Shown here one piece after another: positions 18,170-28,452 of a DNA stretch of 64,000 nucleotides (within the stretch, counting starts at the first letter, position 1; the number at the start of each line of letters is the position of its first letter). Both the position numbers and the translations under genes were made by a program. Origin of the DNA: UTCFX2 sp963788305 (GTDB taxonomy: Bacteria > Chloroflexota > Anaerolineae > Anaerolineales > UBA4823); NCBI GenBank assembly GCA_963788305.1, contig CAWBGK010000022.1, forward strand, positions 110,396-174,395, in the 5' to 3' direction. Under the pieces are notes generated by a model, which made no database searches, was not told the origin of the DNA, and was given only the letters and a program-made list of their open reading frames with translations.

Positions 18170-19657
18170 GTGGATCGGATTGCAAAACTTCGAATAAAAG
18201 CAATCGTTTCGCTGATTCTTGCTGCCGCCTCTACTGCAGCCGTGCTGCCTGAGCATCCATTGGTTGGCTTGAACGTTGATACCATTTTCCAAGCCGAGAA
18301 CGAAGAAATTCTCAGCTTCCTCCCGATCGTCATCCGGAATATACCAGAGCCTATCGGCAACCTTCAGAACGAATGGTACTTGATGGTGGATGACGGTCAC
18401 ATTCTCTCCAGGGACGTCGAGCGTATTTATCACCCGTTCAACAAATATCCAGGAAACCCGGTCCTGAAAGCAGATCGCCCCTGGGAGGGAATCGTCGTTC
18501 AGCTCTATGGAACGGTCCTGCCGGGTTTTCGGATGTGGTATTCCACCTATGCGCATGAGACGCACAGCGTGCACGTCTTATATGCCGAGAGCACGGATGG
18601 GCTTACCTGGCGAAAACCCAGGCTGAATGGAACCAGCCGGAACGTCCTTTTTAACGGAGAAAAAGCAGCCCTTCCATCTGTAATCCACGCACCAAACGAC
18701 CTGACCAGCCCGTTCAAGGTGCTTGTATACCAGAATGGCGGTTTCAGCGGATATGATTCGTTCGACGGAATCTTGAACTTTCCCTACCCAGAGAACCCGC
18801 TTTACTCGAATGCAGGCGATGTGGCTCAATTCTACTGGGATCCGATAACACTCCGCTTCCGGGGGACTGCCAAGGAAAGGACTGTTATTGAGGATGTTTC
18901 ACGCAGAGCCGTGCGCTTTATAGATTCTTATGACTTGATCAACTGGGAAGTTCAGCCTGACTTGCTGGTTCCTGACCTTAAAGATGATTTAATCGATGAA
19001 GGATTTTATACCCATTTCTATGGGCTGCCAGTTTTTCCAATCGGCGAGCAGTACCTTGGATTGCTTTGGGTGTTGAAGGCTACGGACATAAACGGTGAAT
19101 TCGGGCAGGCGCACGTGCAGCTGGTTTCGAGCCACGACGGCACGAACTGGATCCGGGAAGAAGGCGTCCGCCCTCCGATCCTGGAATACGGCGCTCCTGG
19201 TGAGTGGGATGACGGGCAGATCTACACATCGAACCGGCCCGTGAAGGTAGGGGAAGAGCTCTGGCTTTATTACAGCGGCTGCAGCGAGGAGCACAGCGTC
19301 AATTTGCCGACGACCGTCTGCGCCATCGGCCTGGCAAAAGCAGGCTACAACCGGTTGGCTTCCCTGACAGGCAGTGGGTTTGTGATCACAGAGGAATTCA
19401 ATCCATCAGGAAAAACGCTGCATCTCAACTATGACGGCAGCCAGGGAGAATTGCGCGTCCAGCTGACCGCTCAAGGAATCCCGATCCCTGGTTATGAAGC
19501 GGAAAATTGCCTGCCCATGAGAGAGAACAGCCAGGACCAGGTTGTTAAGTGGCTCGCTGGCAGCCTTTTGCCAGAAATCCCCTTCCAGATCGAGTTCCAG
19601 TTGGAAAACAGCTCGATTTTTGCATTTGCCCATTTGGATGAACAGGACGGCAATTAA
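18170..19657 (+). CDS. Secreted beta-propeller protein, glycosidase-like (GH43/GH32 clan type)
   Basis: 495 residues, GTG start at 18170 with GGAGAG upstream. The N-terminal signal-like helix (about residues 8-25) is followed by SFLPIVIRN, a short motif seen in other exported proteins here. The main domain carries repeated blade-like elements found in five-bladed propeller glycosidases: NKYPGNPVL, GFRMWYSTYAHE, YAESTDGLTWRKP, LVSSHDGTNWIRE and ELWLYYSGC. Catalytic acids cannot be assigned by eye, so it may be an enzyme or a carbohydrate-binding relative. The C-terminal 90 residues form an extra beta domain. It stands alone between divergent pfkB and the transglycosylase gene. Confidence 0.7.
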   Translation: MDRIAKLRIKAIVSLILAAASTAAVLPEHPLVGLNVDTIFQAENEEILSFLPIVIRNIPEPIGNLQNEWYLMVDDGHILSRDVERIYHPFNKYPGNPVLKADRPWEGIVVQLYGTVLPGFRMWYSTYAHETHSVHVLYAESTDGLTWRKPRLNGTSRNVLFNGEKAALPSVIHAPNDLTSPFKVLVYQNGGFSGYDSFDGILNFPYPENPLYSNAGDVAQFYWDPITLRFRGTAKERTVIEDVSRRAVRFIDSYDLINWEVQPDLLVPDLKDDLIDEGFYTHFYGLPVFPIGEQYLGLLWVLKATDINGEFGQAHVQLVSSHDGTNWIREEGVRPPILEYGAPGEWDDGQIYTSNRPVKVGEELWLYYSGCSEEHSVNLPTTVCAIGLAKAGYNRLASLTGSGFVITEEFNPSGKTLHLNYDGSQGELRVQLTAQGIPIPGYEAENCLPMRENSQDQVVKWLAGSLLPEIPFQIEFQLENSSIFAFAHLDEQDGN

Positions 19658-19679
19658 TCCAGCCCACATTTTTCGTCAA

Positions 19680-19709
19680 TTGACACCCTAAAATTTAATG
19701 GATTATATT
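19680..19709 (+). promoter_or_regulatory. Promoter of the transglycosylase gene, predicted leaderless
   Basis: TTGACA (19680-19685), an 18-base spacer and TATATT (19704-19709). The ATGATG start (19714/19717) begins 4 bases later; the second ATG is 7 bases from the -10, where transcription would begin. Confidence 0.7.
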
Positions 19710-19713
19710 CTCC

Positions 19714-22170
19714 ATGATGAAACCACGCCTGCAATCACTCATGCGGATCGCGCTGCTGGCTTCTATGCTCTCCGCCTGCATCCGCCCTGCGAAATCCATC
19801 CCATCTTCTGCTCTGCCGACCGTTGGATCGCGTTCCGGCTCATCCGAGCTGGCGCCATCTGAAAACCTCCCGCCGACCTCCACCCTGGAACCGAGCCCTA
19901 CCCCGCCGCCAACACCTACTCCGCTCCCGGAGGCTCGAGTCCGTGAAGGCGAACAGGCACTCATGAACGGCGATTGGGAACAGGCTATCGCTGAATACCA
20001 GCTTGCTTACGACGGCTCCAGCGACCCGGACCTGAGCGCCGAAGCGCTGCTCGGCCTGGCTCGCAGCTATCTTTCCGGGCGGAATGAGTATGAAGCGATC
20101 GCAAAGGTCGAACAGCTGCTGGCAGACCACCCGGAAGCCCACCAGGCGCCGGCGGCTCATTTCGTGCTCGCCCAGGCATACATGCGCCAGGAGCGATTCG
20201 CCGAAGCCGCCGAGGCATACCGCAGCTATATCGTCCTTAACCCGGGTAAGATCGACTCGTATATTTGGAACCTGCGAGCGGATGCGCTGTTCGAGGCAGG
20301 CGATTACGCTACTGCGGCGGTGGATTACCAGGCTGCCCTGGGTGCGCCTGGCGTGCTCGATGATATCCAGCTGCGGCTCAAGCTTGCCCGATCTTACGCC
20401 CTGGCAGGCGATCTCCCCACTGCGCTGACGCTCTACGATGATATTTACAACCGCACGGAAAGTGAATACACCCGCGCTCTCGTAAATCTGCGCAAGGGGC
20501 AGGCTTATACAGAGCTCGGTCAGATCGACCAGGCTCATGAAGCGTATCTTGACTCGGTCAACCGTTATCCGGGATCATACGATACCTATTCGGCGCTGGT
20601 AGCGCTGGTCGAAGCTGGAATCGAGGTCAACGCCCTCCAGCGCGGGATCGTGGACTATTACTCGGGACAATACGGGCCGGCGATGGCTGCCTTCGACAGC
20701 TACCTGCAGGCAGATCCGGTCGACCCGGGGACAGCGCAATATTTTTACGGGCTTGCGGCGCGCGCCCAGGGAAACTACAGCGCCGCAATCGAACAATGGG
20801 ATGCGATCATCACGGAAGATCCGGCACACGCACTCTGGGATGACGCCTGGGAGCAGAAAGCCTACACGCAATGGGCGCATCTCTCGCTCTATGACGATGC
20901 AATTCGGACGCTGATCCAATTTAGCGAACAATCCGATTCGCACCCGCGCGCGGCCGAGTTCATCTTCGACGCGGCCCAGGTCGCCGAGCAAAACGACGAT
21001 CTGAGCCAGGCTATCGAGCTGTGGGAGCGCCAGGCGAGCGAATATCCCAATGACGAACGCACCGTCCGCTCACGATTCCTGGCTGCGCTCGCCCGCTACC
21101 GGCTGGGCGATTACCCAGCTGCCCAGAACGCATTTGAGCGTTTCCTAAGCGTTGCAGTCTCACTCGAAGATCGGGCTGCTGGAAATTTCTGGGCAGCCAA
21201 ATCGGCCCTGGCTAAGGATGACCCCGAAGCCGCCCGGACAGCCTTCCAGACCGCCGCGTCGATCGATCCAACCGGATATTACAGCGAGCGGGCTCGAGAC
21301 TACCTGCACGACCGCGGCCTGTTCGAGCCGCCGATCGGCTATGACCTGGGATACGACTTGAACGCCGAACGGGACAAGGCTGCGGAATGGGTCAAGACCA
21401 CTTTCAGCCTCCCGGCTGAAACAGACCTGAGCGGACCTGGAGACCTGGTTGACGATCCATCGCTGCAGCGCGGGCTGGAGTTATGGGAGCTTGGGCTCTA
21501 CGACGATGCGCGCGGCGAATTCGAAGTGCTGCGAACGCGATCGCAATCCGACCCGGCGCGCACTTTCAGGCTTATTCAACTGTTCATCGATCTGGGCGCC
21601 TACCGTCCCGGGATCATGGCTGCCCGGCAGCTGCTTGACCTGGCAGGGTTAGATGAACCTGCGATGTTTTCAGCACCCGCTTATTTCAACCACATCCGAT
21701 TTGGAAGCTATTTTCCTGAGCTGGTGATGCCTTTGGCGCAGGATTACGGTTTTCATCCCCTTTTCATCTTCTCGCTGGTCCGGCAGGAAAGCCTGTTCGA
21801 AGGTTTTGTCAACTCGTCGGCAGGGGCGCGCGGGCTGATGCAGATCATGCCAGCGACCGGCGACGAGATTGCGGCAAACCTCGGCTGGCCAGATGAATAC
21901 AGCAGCGACGACCTCTACCGTCCGCTGGTGAGCCTGAGGCTGGGGATGGATTACCTGGATGGGCAGCGGTCGCTCTTCGATGGCGACCTGTTCGCGGCGC
22001 TGGCAGCCTACAACGGCGGACCGGGAAACGCAGCCGCGTGGCACTCGCTCGCACCGGACGATCCAGATCTTTTCCTTGAGTCGATCCGATATGAAGAGAC
22101 GCGCAAATACCTCAAGCGGATATATGAAAACTTTAACCTCTACCGGATGATTTACAACCGGACACCATAA
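19714..22170 (+). CDS. Lytic murein transglycosylase lipoprotein with TPR array
   Basis: 818 residues. Lipoprotein signal with lipobox LSAC at about residue 22, then a Ser/Thr/Pro linker, about 12-14 tetratricopeptide-like repeats (residues 75-600), and a C-terminal SLT domain. Catalytic Glu is at about 692 (RQESLFEG), followed by SSAGARGLMQIMPATG and AYNGGPGNAAAW, all SLT family 1 signatures. It cleaves peptidoglycan glycan strands to anhydro products. The overall plan resembles Slt70, whose helical ring precedes the catalytic domain, but here the TPRs are regular and the protein is membrane anchored. It faces the ABC binding-protein gene convergently. Confidence 0.93.
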   Translation: MMKPRLQSLMRIALLASMLSACIRPAKSIPSSALPTVGSRSGSSELAPSENLPPTSTLEPSPTPPPTPTPLPEARVREGEQALMNGDWEQAIAEYQLAYDGSSDPDLSAEALLGLARSYLSGRNEYEAIAKVEQLLADHPEAHQAPAAHFVLAQAYMRQERFAEAAEAYRSYIVLNPGKIDSYIWNLRADALFEAGDYATAAVDYQAALGAPGVLDDIQLRLKLARSYALAGDLPTALTLYDDIYNRTESEYTRALVNLRKGQAYTELGQIDQAHEAYLDSVNRYPGSYDTYSALVALVEAGIEVNALQRGIVDYYSGQYGPAMAAFDSYLQADPVDPGTAQYFYGLAARAQGNYSAAIEQWDAIITEDPAHALWDDAWEQKAYTQWAHLSLYDDAIRTLIQFSEQSDSHPRAAEFIFDAAQVAEQNDDLSQAIELWERQASEYPNDERTVRSRFLAALARYRLGDYPAAQNAFERFLSVAVSLEDRAAGNFWAAKSALAKDDPEAARTAFQTAASIDPTGYYSERARDYLHDRGLFEPPIGYDLGYDLNAERDKAAEWVKTTFSLPAETDLSGPGDLVDDPSLQRGLELWELGLYDDARGEFEVLRTRSQSDPARTFRLIQLFIDLGAYRPGIMAARQLLDLAGLDEPAMFSAPAYFNHIRFGSYFPELVMPLAQDYGFHPLFIFSLVRQESLFEGFVNSSAGARGLMQIMPATGDEIAANLGWPDEYSSDDLYRPLVSLRLGMDYLDGQRSLFDGDLFAALAAYNGGPGNAAAWHSLAPDDPDLFLESIRYEETRKYLKRIYENFNLYRMIYNRTP

Positions 22171-22209
22171 AACATTTCAAGCGCCTGTGTGCAATTAACA
22201 GATCAAACT

Positions 22210-23901
22210 TCAGGGCGTCGGCTCAGCAGCCTGCTGCGATTGTGGGCGAGTCTGCAAGTACCAGGCCGAGATATTTGAAAAGCGGTCAGACGGATCGTAA
22301 AGCGGACCCATGCTCACCCCGCCAACGCTCCTGTCAACGCCATAGGAATAAGTTGGGTAGAAGAGCGTCAGCGCGGGCAGCTCGGTCGCAAATCGAACCT
22401 GAAAATTCTTGTAGCGGCGGAGGCGTTCATCATAATCGTCCAGGACACGCGCCTGTTCCAGGTACTCGCTCACCTGGCGGTCGTCCCATTGGGCATAGTT
22501 CTGGCCGGAGGTGATCTGAGCCTGATGCCAGAAGGGGTATGGGTCGGGATCTGGAGTCCGCTGAAAATCCAGCTCCACGAGCGCAGCCTGGTAGGTGCGC
22601 GGCTCCAGGTAATCCGCCAGCAGCTCCGCATAAGGAACGGATTTCAGCGTTACTACGACACCCAACCTGGCCCAATCTTGCTGAATTCGTCCGGCGATCT
22701 GCAATGAAAGCGGGTCATCCGGATGAGCGAGCTCGAATTGAAGCGCGACGCCTTCCTTGGCGCGAGCCGCACCACCTTCGGCAGGGATCGTATAACCTGC
22801 TTTCTTTAAGATATCAACTGCCTGATCTGGATCGTAATCGAGCTGTGATACCCCCCCATAATAAGCCCAGCTTTCCGGGAAGACCGGTCCGTTCGCCATG
22901 ATCGCCTGTCCACCGAGGATCCGATTGATGATCGACTGCCGGTTGATCCCCATCATCAGCGCCTTGCGGACGTCCAGCTCTTTGAAGAAGGGCAGCTTGG
23001 CGTTGTCAAGGTTTAAATAGACAAGGCTGAGCCTGGGAAGACGGCCGGTAAAAAGCTGCATCTCTTCCTTCTGAAGGGATCGGGTGAGCTGCTCTGTCGG
23101 GATCTCACCGACGCCCATCACTTCCTGCTGGTCATAGGCATTCAGAGCGCTCTCAGCGTCCGGGTAGAACTTGAAGGTCAGCTCCTGGATGAATGGCTTG
23201 TTGCCAAAATAATCCGGAAACGCCTCGAACATCATCGAGCTGATCAGGCTCGATTGAGCTTCCATTGATTTGTACCGAAACGGTCCGCAGCCCACCGGTT
23301 GAAGGTTGTACGGTGCAGCGGTGATCTCTGCAGGGGTCATTCCACCAAGCAGGTGCTTCGGGAGGATCCCAATCGCAAGGTAATCGAGAAATGGCGAGAA
23401 AGCTTCGGGAAGGATGAACTGCAGAGTCTTTTGATCCAGCGCAGCGACCTGGATTTGCTTCCAGAATTGCTGCAGGTCCTGTGGAACGGGCATTTCTTCA
23501 TTTTGGAGCAGCCCAATCGTAAAGATCACGTCTTCGCTCGTCACCGGGCTGCCGTCGTGCCAGACGGCGCCGGGCCGAATCGAAAAACTGTACGATTTAC
23601 CGTCCTTGGCAATCCCCCAAGAATCCGCCAGGTCTCCATGCGGCAGACCGCGGTCGTCGAACTGGACGAGACTGCAGAAGACCAGCGCGCCGATATCCCG
23701 ATCTACCTGGTTGTAGAAATCGAGCAGCGGGTTGATCCGAACAGGCGAGCCAATCAGCGCTTCGGTGTAAGCGCCTCCGACGACCGGTTGATCTGCTGAT
23801 TCTTCACCGGTAATGGAAGGCTGCTCCTGGCCTAACAGCACGACGCCAATCGCGATTAAAGCCAGGAATACAACCAGTATTTGCCAGCGAAGCTTTTTCA
23901 A
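22210..23901 (-). CDS. ABC transporter substrate-binding protein, family 5 (peptide/nickel type)
   Basis: 563 residues with an N-terminal TM or uncleaved signal (residues 6-24) and no lipobox cysteine. SBP_bac_5 signatures are present: NPLLDFYNQVDRDIGALVF, LADSWGIAKDGKSYSFSIRP, WHDGSPVTSEDVIFT and VRKALMMGINRQSI. The family delivers oligopeptides, nickel or heme to DppBCDF/OppBCDF permeases. No permease or ATPase genes are adjacent, so it is an orphan and its substrate cannot be guessed. It lies just upstream (same strand) of nothing but faces the transglycosylase gene. Confidence 0.9.
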   Translation of the reverse strand: MKKLRWQILVVFLALIAIGVVLLGQEQPSITGEESADQPVVGGAYTEALIGSPVRINPLLDFYNQVDRDIGALVFCSLVQFDDRGLPHGDLADSWGIAKDGKSYSFSIRPGAVWHDGSPVTSEDVIFTIGLLQNEEMPVPQDLQQFWKQIQVAALDQKTLQFILPEAFSPFLDYLAIGILPKHLLGGMTPAEITAAPYNLQPVGCGPFRYKSMEAQSSLISSMMFEAFPDYFGNKPFIQELTFKFYPDAESALNAYDQQEVMGVGEIPTEQLTRSLQKEEMQLFTGRLPRLSLVYLNLDNAKLPFFKELDVRKALMMGINRQSIINRILGGQAIMANGPVFPESWAYYGGVSQLDYDPDQAVDILKKAGYTIPAEGGAARAKEGVALQFELAHPDDPLSLQIAGRIQQDWARLGVVVTLKSVPYAELLADYLEPRTYQAALVELDFQRTPDPDPYPFWHQAQITSGQNYAQWDDRQVSEYLEQARVLDDYDERLRRYKNFQVRFATELPALTLFYPTYSYGVDRSVGGVSMGPLYDPSDRFSNISAWYLQTRPQSQQAAEPTP

Positions 23902-23953
23902 ATCAGTCCGAAAATGGGAAGAGGTCGATTTTTCTCAGATGGAAATCGAGGAA

Positions 23954-24175
23954 TCAAGCGATCATCGTCGCTGCGATCGCCAGGAAGAAAAATAAGAACG
24001 ACAACCCAATCGTCACCCGAAAAAGGACTTTTTCAATCCCGCGGCGGGCAGTGAAGATGCCGCCAGAATCGCCGCCGGTCAAACCGCCCAACCCTGCGCC
24101 CTTGCTTTGCAGGATCACGCTGACAATCAAGGCGATTGACGTTATAATCATCGCAATATCGATATAAAGTTCCAC
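23954..24175 (-). CDS. secG: Preprotein translocase subunit SecG
   Basis: 73 residues with two TM helices around the conserved QSKGAGLGGLTGGDSGGIFTA loop, diagnostic for SecG. It stimulates SecYEG translocation. I chose GTG 24175 because GGAGGATTTT precedes it and it gives the expected N-terminus (VELYIDIAM); a longer frame from 24253 adds 26 uncharacteristic residues. Divergent from the PHP gene. Confidence 0.92.
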   Translation of the reverse strand: MELYIDIAMIITSIALIVSVILQSKGAGLGGLTGGDSGGIFTARRGIEKVLFRVTIGLSFLFFFLAIAATMIA

Positions 24176-24273
24176 AAAATCCTCCAGCCGAAAACTTACT
24201 CTAATTGGGTAAAAAGCAGGGTGGATTATACCTTCCGTCCACCGAAACGTCAAACCCTGATCTTAATGAGATA

Positions 24274-25340
24274 ATGACCGAAATCGTCGTCAACCTGCAT
24301 ATGCATACCCGATATTCAGACGGCTCTGGCACGCATGCAGAGATCGCAAAGGCGGCGCTGCGCTGCGGGCTGGACGCAGTCATCGTTACCGATCACAACG
24401 TCTACGTCGAAGGACCCGAGGGTTATTATTCTGACGGCGAACGACGGGTGCTTCTGCTTGTTGGAGAAGAAATCCACGATCCTGCCCGAACACCTCAGAA
24501 GAGCCACCTGCTCGTCTTTGGCGCCGGTGAGGACCTGTTCGCATCTGGCTTCTGACCTGGACAGGCTGATCCGAACGATTATAAATAACCACGGCCTGGC
24601 ATTCGCCGCCCATCCGTTTGATCCTGCCGCACCGCTCGTCCAGCAGGAGGATCTTTCCTGGGAAGACTGGCAAATCGTTGGACTGACCGGATTGGAAATT
24701 TGGAACGGAGATTCCGAGTATAAATCGCTGTTAACATCCTGGCCAAGAATATTCTATTATACATTTTTTCCAAATCGGATCCCGGTCGGACCTTTCCCGG
24801 AAACCCTAAAAAAATGGGACGAGCGGCTCGAAGCCGGCGCAGAAACTCGCTGCGATTGGAGGTTCGGATGCCCATGCCTTTGACATCCGGAAAGGGCTGA
24901 TCCACCGGATCGTATTCCCCTACGAATACCATTTCCGCACGATCAATACCCACGTGCTGATCCGAAATCCGTTGAGCGGCGATGTCAAGGCGGATCAGGA
25001 GGCGATCTATGAAGCCATCCGGCATGGATTCTGTTTTATTGCCAACGATTTGCCTGCATCCGCAAAAGGCTTTACCTTTACAGCACACGGCTATGGGCGC
25101 AAGGTCGAAATGGGAATGGAGATCAGCGCTGAACGCGGAATCACCTTCCAGATCCGCCTGCCTTCACCTGCAGAAGTCCGTCTGGTCCAATTCGGCCAGG
25201 TCGTCGAAACCTGGCACAATCAAACTTCATGCACGTTTATTACGACCCAACCCGGCGCTTACCGGGTAGAAGCGTATATCCAATTTTTAGGCCGCCAGGT
25301 CGGCTGGATTTTCAGCAACCCGATTTATGTCCGGGCATAA
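24274..25340 (+). CDS. PHP-domain phosphoesterase, two frameshifts
   Basis: From ATG 24274: VVNLHMHTRYSDGSGTH (first metal-binding HxH motif) and VTDHNVYVEG. The frame breaks near 24540, continues with IINNHGLAFAAHPFDPAAPL and LEIWNG, breaks again near 24845, and continues AIGGSDAHAFD (last PHP motif) to a C-terminal beta domain ending NPIYVRA. Reconstructed length is about 355 residues. PHP proteins are metal-dependent phosphoesterases; those resembling YciV/RnaAM degrade 5'-phosphorylated oligonucleotides, but the target here is unknown. The PHP motif order is preserved across the breaks, so indel errors are likely. Confidence 0.82.
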
Positions 25341-25362
25341 GCAAGCCATGCGAGGTGGAAAA

Positions 25363-25701
25363 ATGGAAGAAAGACGAAGGTTGGATCGAAAACTGCTGAA
25401 CTATTTTTCCCGCGTCATTGACAAGGAAAATGACAGGCTGCTGGGTTATCTGGTGGACCTCACGACCGGCGGCGCATTAATGGTCGGAGAAGCCCCACTC
25501 CGAACCGGTTCAATCGTCCGGCTGAGAATAGACCTGCCGGAGAGCTTCCCGGACGAACAAGAGCTGGAATTTCGGGCAAGAGCGGTCTGGTCGGGTCCCG
25601 ATCCTGATGCAGGACTGTACAGAACGGGCCTGCAGCTGATCGAGGCAGAGCCCGATGACTTGGTCGTTCTCGAGCGATTGATCGCAGACTATGGATTGTA
25701 G
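25363..25701 (+). CDS. PilZ-domain protein (putative c-di-GMP binding)
   Basis: 112 residues. It starts MEERRRLDRKLLNYFSRV, where RRxxxR-type arginines stand in for the PilZ c-di-GMP-binding arginine motif, and is followed by VDLTTGGALM, a variant of the D/N-x-S-x-x-G motif with Thr for Ser. The rest is a compact beta barrel. ATG 25363 has GAGGTGG upstream and lies 22 bases after the PHP gene, suggesting co-transcription. Binding is plausible but not certain given the Ser to Thr change. Confidence 0.82.
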   Translation: MEERRRLDRKLLNYFSRVIDKENDRLLGYLVDLTTGGALMVGEAPLRTGSIVRLRIDLPESFPDEQELEFRARAVWSGPDPDAGLYRTGLQLIEAEPDDLVVLERLIADYGL

Positions 25702-25713
25702 GTGGAGTGGGCG

Positions 25714-26290
25714 TTAGACCCTTAGCGAGCCACGGAACGCCCTGGCGCCATAGTAAGATTCTGCACCATTGTGATACACAAAGACATGGTCGTAGCGACG
25801 ATCGGCAAAGAGGGCGCCGCCGAGTTTTCTAATCTCAAAAGGTGTTTTCACCCAGCTCGACGTTTTCAGGTCGAAATTTCCAAGTTGCTGCAGCTCTCGA
25901 TATTGGTCTTCCGTTAAAAGCTCAATGCCCATGTCTGCCGCCATATCGACAGCGTTTTGTTCCGGCTTAAATGTTTTCCTCGCATCCAGCGCTTCACGGT
26001 CGTAGCAAGACATTTCTACGACCAACCGGGCTTTCCGCTGAACAATCAAAAAAAATGTATTCACCCGTCTTTATATCAAGACCAACTACATCCGGTTCAC
26101 CGCCGGTTCTTTCCATTTCGTTGAGCGACCACAGTTTTTCAGGATTCGCTTCCAGCCTTACCTGTACTTCCGCCCATTCAAGACCTTGATGACGGGTCAT
26201 ATTTTTCTCAAAACGTGCTTTTAATGTTCTGAGCAGTTCTTCACGTTGTTCTGATGACAAATCTTTTCGAATATTATTCATGGTTTCCAT
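25714..26290 (-). CDS. DUF4256 protein, one frameshift
   Basis: The N-terminal frame (METMNNIRKDLSSEQREELL to YIFFDCSAESPVGRR) and the C-terminal frame (CYDREALDARKTFKPEQNAVD to YYGARAFRGSLRV) together give about 191 residues of DUF4256, known in Firmicutes and scattered elsewhere. The break is at about 26010: removing one T from GTCTTGCTAC restores the consensus. No function is established. Convergent with the PilZ gene across 12 bases. Its sporadic distribution makes lateral transfer possible. Confidence 0.82.
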
Positions 26291-26627
26291 TGCCTCTGTT
26301 GAATAGAATTATCAAGTGTCGCAGGAATACTTACCTATTCACTTTTCCAGGAACATAGTTCTAAGATATTTTACCCTAAATTTTATCTAAATAGGTGAAT
26401 ATGATAATTGAGACTTGAACCCAACAACCAACAACCAACACAACAACCCAACAACCAACAACCAAATATAACCTGATCCTAACAGCACCATAACAGAAAT
26501 AATAAACCATTCCATGCTATACTATTCGCCGACCGCCGTCAGGAAGGCCTGAATTTCCTGAAACGGTAAATCTGGATAATAGAGAGTGCTCGGTTTTTCA
26601 GTGAATTTGGTAAAAAGATCCTTCAAA
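26291..26627 (+). other. Gene-free region with a CAACCAA repeat
   Basis: AT-rich spacer between the divergent DUF4256 and metalloprotease genes. It holds an imperfect CAACCAA/CAACAAC tract at about 26420-26465 and a TATACT -10-like box at about 26518. No ORF or RNA gene is supported. Confidence 0.6.
26420..26465 (+). repeat. CAACCAA low-complexity tract
   Basis: About 46 bases built from CAACCAA and CAACAAC units, strongly strand-asymmetric (almost no G or T). It lies in the 5' region of the metalloprotease gene. Confidence 0.8.
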
Positions 26628-28385
26628 ATGATTCGGCAGCCGATCGTCCTGATGCTTTTCATGCCGATGCTGCTGTTCGGACGCAGCCCTTTCTCTACCT
26701 CTCCTGACTTGACCGTTTCGAACGAAAATCAACAGGATTGGAGCGAATCCGATTACGCTTTGTTCCTTCCGACAGTCCCACGCTGGACCTCGATTGATCT
26801 AACCGTTTCAGGCGTTGAAGTTACGCAGACCATCCAGACGACGACCAACTCCGTGGACCTGGTTGCCGGAAGGCCGACCGTGCTGCGGGTCTTTGGGAAA
26901 ACGAACACAACTCTGCCGATCTGGAATGTGACCATCACGGTTGAAGCCAAGCGGAATGGCCAGCCGTTATTGGGCTCGCCGATTGTGCTCGGGAGCCAAA
27001 CGATCCAGCCGACACCAACCCGGACTGATATCTCTTCGACTGCAAACCTCAGATTGCCAGGCAGCTGGCTCTCCGGCCACACACAGCTGACGATCACAAT
27101 CAACCCTTCCGAGTCGATCCCTGAAGTGGATGCTTCGAACAACACACTGGTCCATAATGCGAACTATATCGATGTCCCACCGCTAGACGTCAAGATCATC
27201 CCGATCGAATACGAAGACATGTATTACACGCTTTTTCCGGCAGTGGTGAATTTTGACTTCATCGAAAACATGCTGATGAAGATGTACCCTGTGAACAACG
27301 TCGTGATCTCGCGGCGGACCACCGCGTACCACTATGAAGACCCACTCGATACTTCGTATGGATGGAATTACTTGCTCGACGTGGTCACTGCCATGCGCTA
27401 TTCTGAGAACGCACCACCCGGACGGATCTATTACGGGTTGATCCCAGTTGAAGATGCCAACGGCAACACTTGGTGGAATCCGAGCGCAAACGGGACAATG
27501 GGCGTCGGATGGATCGGAGACCGCGCCGCGATCGGCCTCGCAGATGCTCCAGATCACGGGATCAACGGCGGCTTTATCGCCGCCCATGAGATGGGTCACA
27601 ACCTGGGGCGCTGGCATTCGCCTTGCAACGTTTCTGAAGACCTTGATCCTTTTGAACCCTATCCCTACAGCCCGGATGCCATCATCGCTAACATCGGGCT
27701 TGACGTCACTGACCTGGCGGACTTCACCCTGGTCCCGGCAACTTATCACGACATCATGGGCTACTGCGAGCAGGCATGGATCTCCGATTTCACCTATACC
27801 CGGATGATGGCCAACCAGATCAGCGTCGCCTCCAGCGCCGCAGCGATGCCTGAAGGAGAAAGCCTGTTCATCCGAACCAAGCGGGATGAAAACGGCGCGG
27901 TGACCTGGATGCCAAGTTATCGTCTGACCGGTTCTCCAACGCCGGCATCAAAGAACAGCCCTTATAAAATCGAGCTTGTTAGTGAAGACGGCGCCGTCGT
28001 CGGAGCTCATCCGGTGGGTGGATTAACTGCATCCGATTCGGGCACGACCCGGCTGATTTCGAGCTGTCGTCCCGCTCCCAAAAGAAGAAATTCAACCTGA
28101 TCCGGCTGTTGGAGGGCGAAAAGAAGCTTGCAGAAATCGGATTCGCACCACGCTCAGACGCCCAAATCGTGCGTGGCCTCCCAACGGAGCGATTCCGAAG
28201 GCGGGACTTTGCTTTCTTGGGGCGCGCCTGGCGTACCGGCGCTGATCCGCTATACGGTGGCAGGCGATCCTGAGATCACGATGCTTGCGATCGACTGGCG
28301 CGCTGGAGAATATTACCTCGATCCCGGGAAATTCCCAGCCGGCAGGATCACTTTCGAAATCCTGCTCGCAGACCAGGATGTCTGA
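26628..28385 (+). CDS. Secreted metzincin-type zinc metalloprotease, frameshifted near 3' end
   Basis: Signal peptide at residues 1-20 (start ATG 26628; a GTG at 26586 would add 14 residues), then YALFLPTVPRW, a beta-sandwich domain with repeated ITVEAKRNGQP-type strands (about 50-180), and a protease domain. HEMGHNLGRWH at about 320-330 is the HExxHxxGxxH zinc site, and YHDIMGYC downstream is a Met-turn, together defining a metzincin. The annotated frame stops at 28100, but coding continues in other frames to a natural end at 28385 (GAPGVPALIRYTVAGDPEI to LLADQDV) after breaks near 28055 and 28165. Extracellular proteolysis is likely; specific family not assigned. Confidence 0.78.
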
Positions 28386-28452
28386 ACCGATCTTTATCGA
28401 TTGGGAGAACCCGGGACCGTGAACTTTAAATCCGGAAAATGCAGCTTTAGCT

